From assembly GCF_016862915.1 (NCBI RefSeq), contig NZ_BONW01000004.1, forward strand, positions 186,001 through 250,000: a stretch of DNA of 64,000 bases, in the 5' to 3' direction. The notes beneath the pieces are model-generated. The model saw nothing but the letters and a program-made list of their open reading frames with translations, made no database searches and had not been told where the DNA came from. Origin of the DNA: Plantactinospora endophytica. Its GTDB lineage: Bacteria > Actinomycetota > Actinomycetes > Mycobacteriales > Micromonosporaceae. Below, piece after piece: positions 62,210 to 64,000 of the stretch (its first letter is position 1; each line of letters opens with the position of its first letter). The translations under genes and the position numbers were made by a program.

Positions 62210-63243
62210 GGAGCATCCGCTGGACTGTCGGCACCGGCCTGCTGCCCACCGCCCTGATCGGCGGTACGGTGGCGGTCACCCTGGCCTGGCGGAGCCGGCT
62301 GCCGGAAAGCCTGCCCAACTCCGGCGGCGTCGGTGACCGGCCGGTGGTGGCGACCATCGGCGTCGACACCCTGGCCGGAGTGCTGCTCGGCGCGGCGCTC
62401 GCCGTCTGGGCGGTCGGGCTGCTGGTGTTCGCGTCGACCCGCCGGCATTCCGGCGCCGGACGGCACTGGCTGCGGCTCGGCGCCCAGGTCGCGGTGAACG
62501 CCTTCGCTGCGGCCGCGGCCACGGCGCTGCTGATGCTGTTCGCGGCGGCACTGGACGCGCCGACAGCGGCGGACGTACGCCTGAGCTGGAGCTATCTCGT
62601 CGCGGTGACGGTGCTGCCGATGGTGGCCGCGGTGCTGTTCGGCCTGCTGGCGTACCTGCTGGCCGGAACGGCACCCCCGGCGTCGGCCGGCGGCGGACCT
62701 GCCGTCCCCGCCCCGGCGGCAGTCGCCGGGCCGGGTGCGCCGGAGCGGGCGGCCGAGGCGGGACCGGTGCTGGCGGCCGGTGCGGACGAGCGGTTGGTCT
62801 GGTGGGAGATCCGGCCGCTGCGGCTGATGCTCTGGACCATCGGAGCGCTGGCCCTGACCGGCGTGCTGATGGCCGCCGTGCTGGTGCCGCTGGTCGGCGT
62901 CACCGGCTGGGCGGGCGCCGCACCGACGGTGACCGCCCTGGCGATGCTGCCCTTCACCAGCTACCGGCTGACCATCGACGGCGAGGCCGTCCGGGTCGCG
63001 GTCGGCCCGCTGCGGCGGCGGGTGCCGATCTCGGCCATCGCCGCCGCCGAGCCGGACCACCTGGCCCTCGAGGACTGGCTGCTCCGCTCGATCGTGCGCG
63101 GCGCCAACGCCCCCGACGTGCCGCTGCTGCCCGGCCCGGCACTGGCGCTCCGGCTGACCGACGGCAGCCGGCGGCTGGTCACCTGCCGGGACGTGCCGAC
63201 CGCCGTGGCGATGGTGAACACCCTGCGGGCCCGCCGGGCCTGA
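62206..63243 (+). CDS. DUF1648-like membrane protein with C-terminal PH-like domain
   Basis: 345 residues. N-terminal TM plus DUF1648-like segment (AWRSRLPESLPNSGGVGD, about 27-44), three further TM helices (about 50-165), a Pro/Ala-rich linker, two TM helices (about 210-250), and a PH/bPH-like beta domain (YRLTIDGEAVRVAVGPLRRR ... NTLRARRA). GntR-DUF1648 pairs are common in Gram-positive bacteria and probably handle envelope or transport tasks. Coupled to the GntR gene by ATGA. Confidence 0.8.
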   Translation: MRSIRWTVGTGLLPTALIGGTVAVTLAWRSRLPESLPNSGGVGDRPVVATIGVDTLAGVLLGAALAVWAVGLLVFASTRRHSGAGRHWLRLGAQVAVNAFAAAAATALLMLFAAALDAPTAADVRLSWSYLVAVTVLPMVAAVLFGLLAYLLAGTAPPASAGGGPAVPAPAAVAGPGAPERAAEAGPVLAAGADERLVWWEIRPLRLMLWTIGALALTGVLMAAVLVPLVGVTGWAGAAPTVTALAMLPFTSYRLTIDGEAVRVAVGPLRRRVPISAIAAAEPDHLALEDWLLRSIVRGANAPDVPLLPGPALALRLTDGSRRLVTCRDVPTAVAMVNTLRARRA

Positions 63244-63250
63244 CGACGAC

Positions 63251-63296
63251 CGGCGGGCGTGGGGTCATCCGGAGACGGGTGGCCCCACGCCCGCCG
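63251..63296. terminator. Bidirectional terminator between the DUF1648-like gene and ilvD
   Basis: CGGCGGGCGTGGGG (63251-63264) pairs perfectly over 14 bp with CCCCACGCCCGCCG (63283-63296), with an 18-nt loop. Confidence 0.8.
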
Positions 63297-63302
63297 TCGT
63301 GC

Positions 63303-64000
63303 TCACTCCGGTACGCGCCGGTACGCGCCGTCGCTGGCCGAGGTCGCCATCGAGGCGTACGCGCGCAGTGCGGCGGAGACCGGCCGCTCCCGGTCCACCG
63401 GCGTGTACGGCCGTTCCCGCTTCTCCTGCGCGATCCGGCGTGCCTCCAGCACCTCCGGGGCCACCGCCAGTTCCATGCTCCGGTTCGGGATGTCGATGAC
63501 GATCTCGTCACCGTCCTCGACCAGCGCGATCAGCCCACCGCCGGCCGCCTCCGGGGAGACGTGCCCGATGGAGAGCCCGGAGGTGCCGCCGGAGAACCGG
63601 CCGTCGGTGATCAGCGCACACTCCCGGCCGAGGCCGCGCCCCTTGAGGAACGAGGTCGGGTAGAGCATCTCCTGCATCCCCGGCCCGCCCTTCGGACCCT
63701 CGTAGCGGATCACCACCACGTCACCGGCGACGACCCGCTTGCCGAGGATGGCGTCGACGGCGGCGTCCTGCGACTCGTAGACCTTGGCCGGACCCCGGAA
63801 GGTGAGGCACTCGGCCGGCACACCGGCGGTCTTCACCACCGCGCCGTCCGGGGCGAGGTTGCCGTGCAGGATGGCCAGCCCGCCGTCGGCGGTGTACGCG
63901 TGCTCCCGGTCCCGGATGCAGCCCTCGGCCGCGTCGGTGTCCAGCTTGGACCAGCGGTTGGTGGTGGAGAACGGCTCGGTGGTGCGTACCCCGCCGGGGG
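63303..64000 (-). CDS. ilvD: Dihydroxy-acid dehydratase, C-terminal part
   Basis: The 3' part only, open through the window end; about 232 residues visible. It dehydrates dihydroxy-acids to 2-oxo acids in valine, leucine and isoleucine synthesis, using a [2Fe-2S] cluster bound in the N-terminal half. Visible conserved motifs: [54 protein letters not shown] and [20 protein letters not shown] (with the catalytic Ser). The reading frame is clean. Convergent with the DUF1648-like gene. Confidence 0.95.
   Translation of the reverse strand, partial: PGGVRTTEPFSTTNRWSKLDTDAAEGCIRDREHAYTADGGLAILHGNLAPDGAVVKTAGVPAECLTFRGPAKVYESQDAAVDAILGKRVVAGDVVVIRYEGPKGGPGMQEMLYPTSFLKGRGLGRECALITDGRFSGGTSGLSIGHVSPEAAGGGLIALVEDGDEIVIDIPNRSMELAVAPEVLEARRIAQEKRERPYTPVDRERPVSAALRAYASMATSASDGAYRRVPE

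Overview
The window is very GC-rich chromosomal DNA from an actinomycete. The signs are GTG/TTG starts, many leaderless genes with a TANNNT box 6-8 nt before the start codon, an XRE/DUF397 pair, mycothiol-type enzyme families, DivIVA and TrmB/LuxR-type regulators. The gene content fits the family Micromonosporaceae (Micromonospora/Plantactinospora type); this is inference from gene families, not from a search. Housekeeping anchors are gatB, glyA and, at the right edge, the 3' part of ilvD.

Layout. 1-3.9 kb: end of a sensor kinase, its LuxR-type response regulator, then a DHA2-type efflux pump divergent from a TetR repressor with a clear operator. 4-7.3 kb: gatB and a membrane-anchored metallophosphoesterase. 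7.4-13.8 kb: a PQQ-type sugar dehydrogenase lipoprotein, a TrmB/LuxR-like regulator with a small exported Cys peptide behind it, a GT-C membrane glycosyltransferase, a 2-hydroxyacid dehydrogenase and a PH-domain membrane protein. 14.3-18.3 kb: a membrane PAS-GGDEF-EAL protein and glyA. 18.4-24.6 kb: a mannan-use locus (LacI repressor, GH2 beta-mannosidase, secreted GH5 beta-mannanase) closed by a 15-bp terminator stem. 24.7-32.6 kb: an accessory-looking stretch, visibly less GC-rich up to about 29.8 kb, with a hemerythrin-like gene that seems frameshifted, a SUKH-4-like protein, a Cys-rich unknown, a tightly overlapped trio of small unknowns, XRE/DUF397, and a DivIVA-like gene coupled to a large protein with two DnaJ-type zinc clusters.

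32.5-35.6 kb: EamA exporter and a DsbA/Rv2466c-like oxidoreductase divergent from a MocR regulator. 35.8-40 kb: a multimodular GH10 xylanase and a small Calx-beta-like secreted protein. 40.3-45.5 kb: an operon of HtrA-like protease, MoxR ATPase, DUF58 protein and two BatA-like VWA membrane proteins, with an 80-bp duplication that creates an extra 26-codon ORF. 45.7-49 kb: a SulP bicarbonate transporter fused to a beta-carbonic anhydrase, then a Tat-exported beta-carbonic anhydrase. 49.2-55.6 kb: a PcfJ-like unknown, NudC and a secreted M14 carboxypeptidase-like protein. 55.8-64 kb: two lipoproteins, a mycothiol-dependent isomerase-like enzyme, a siderophore-interacting protein divergent from a TetR, an apparently autoregulated small DNA-binding protein coupled to an alpha/beta hydrolase, a GntR/DUF1648 pair, and ilvD.

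The most unusual recurring signal is short tandem duplication spanning stop codons. It is seen at gatB, the LacI gene, the VWA pair, the exported carbonic anhydrase and nudC, with similar repeats a little downstream of other genes. I found no tRNA, rRNA, CRISPR array, insertion sequence or transposase.
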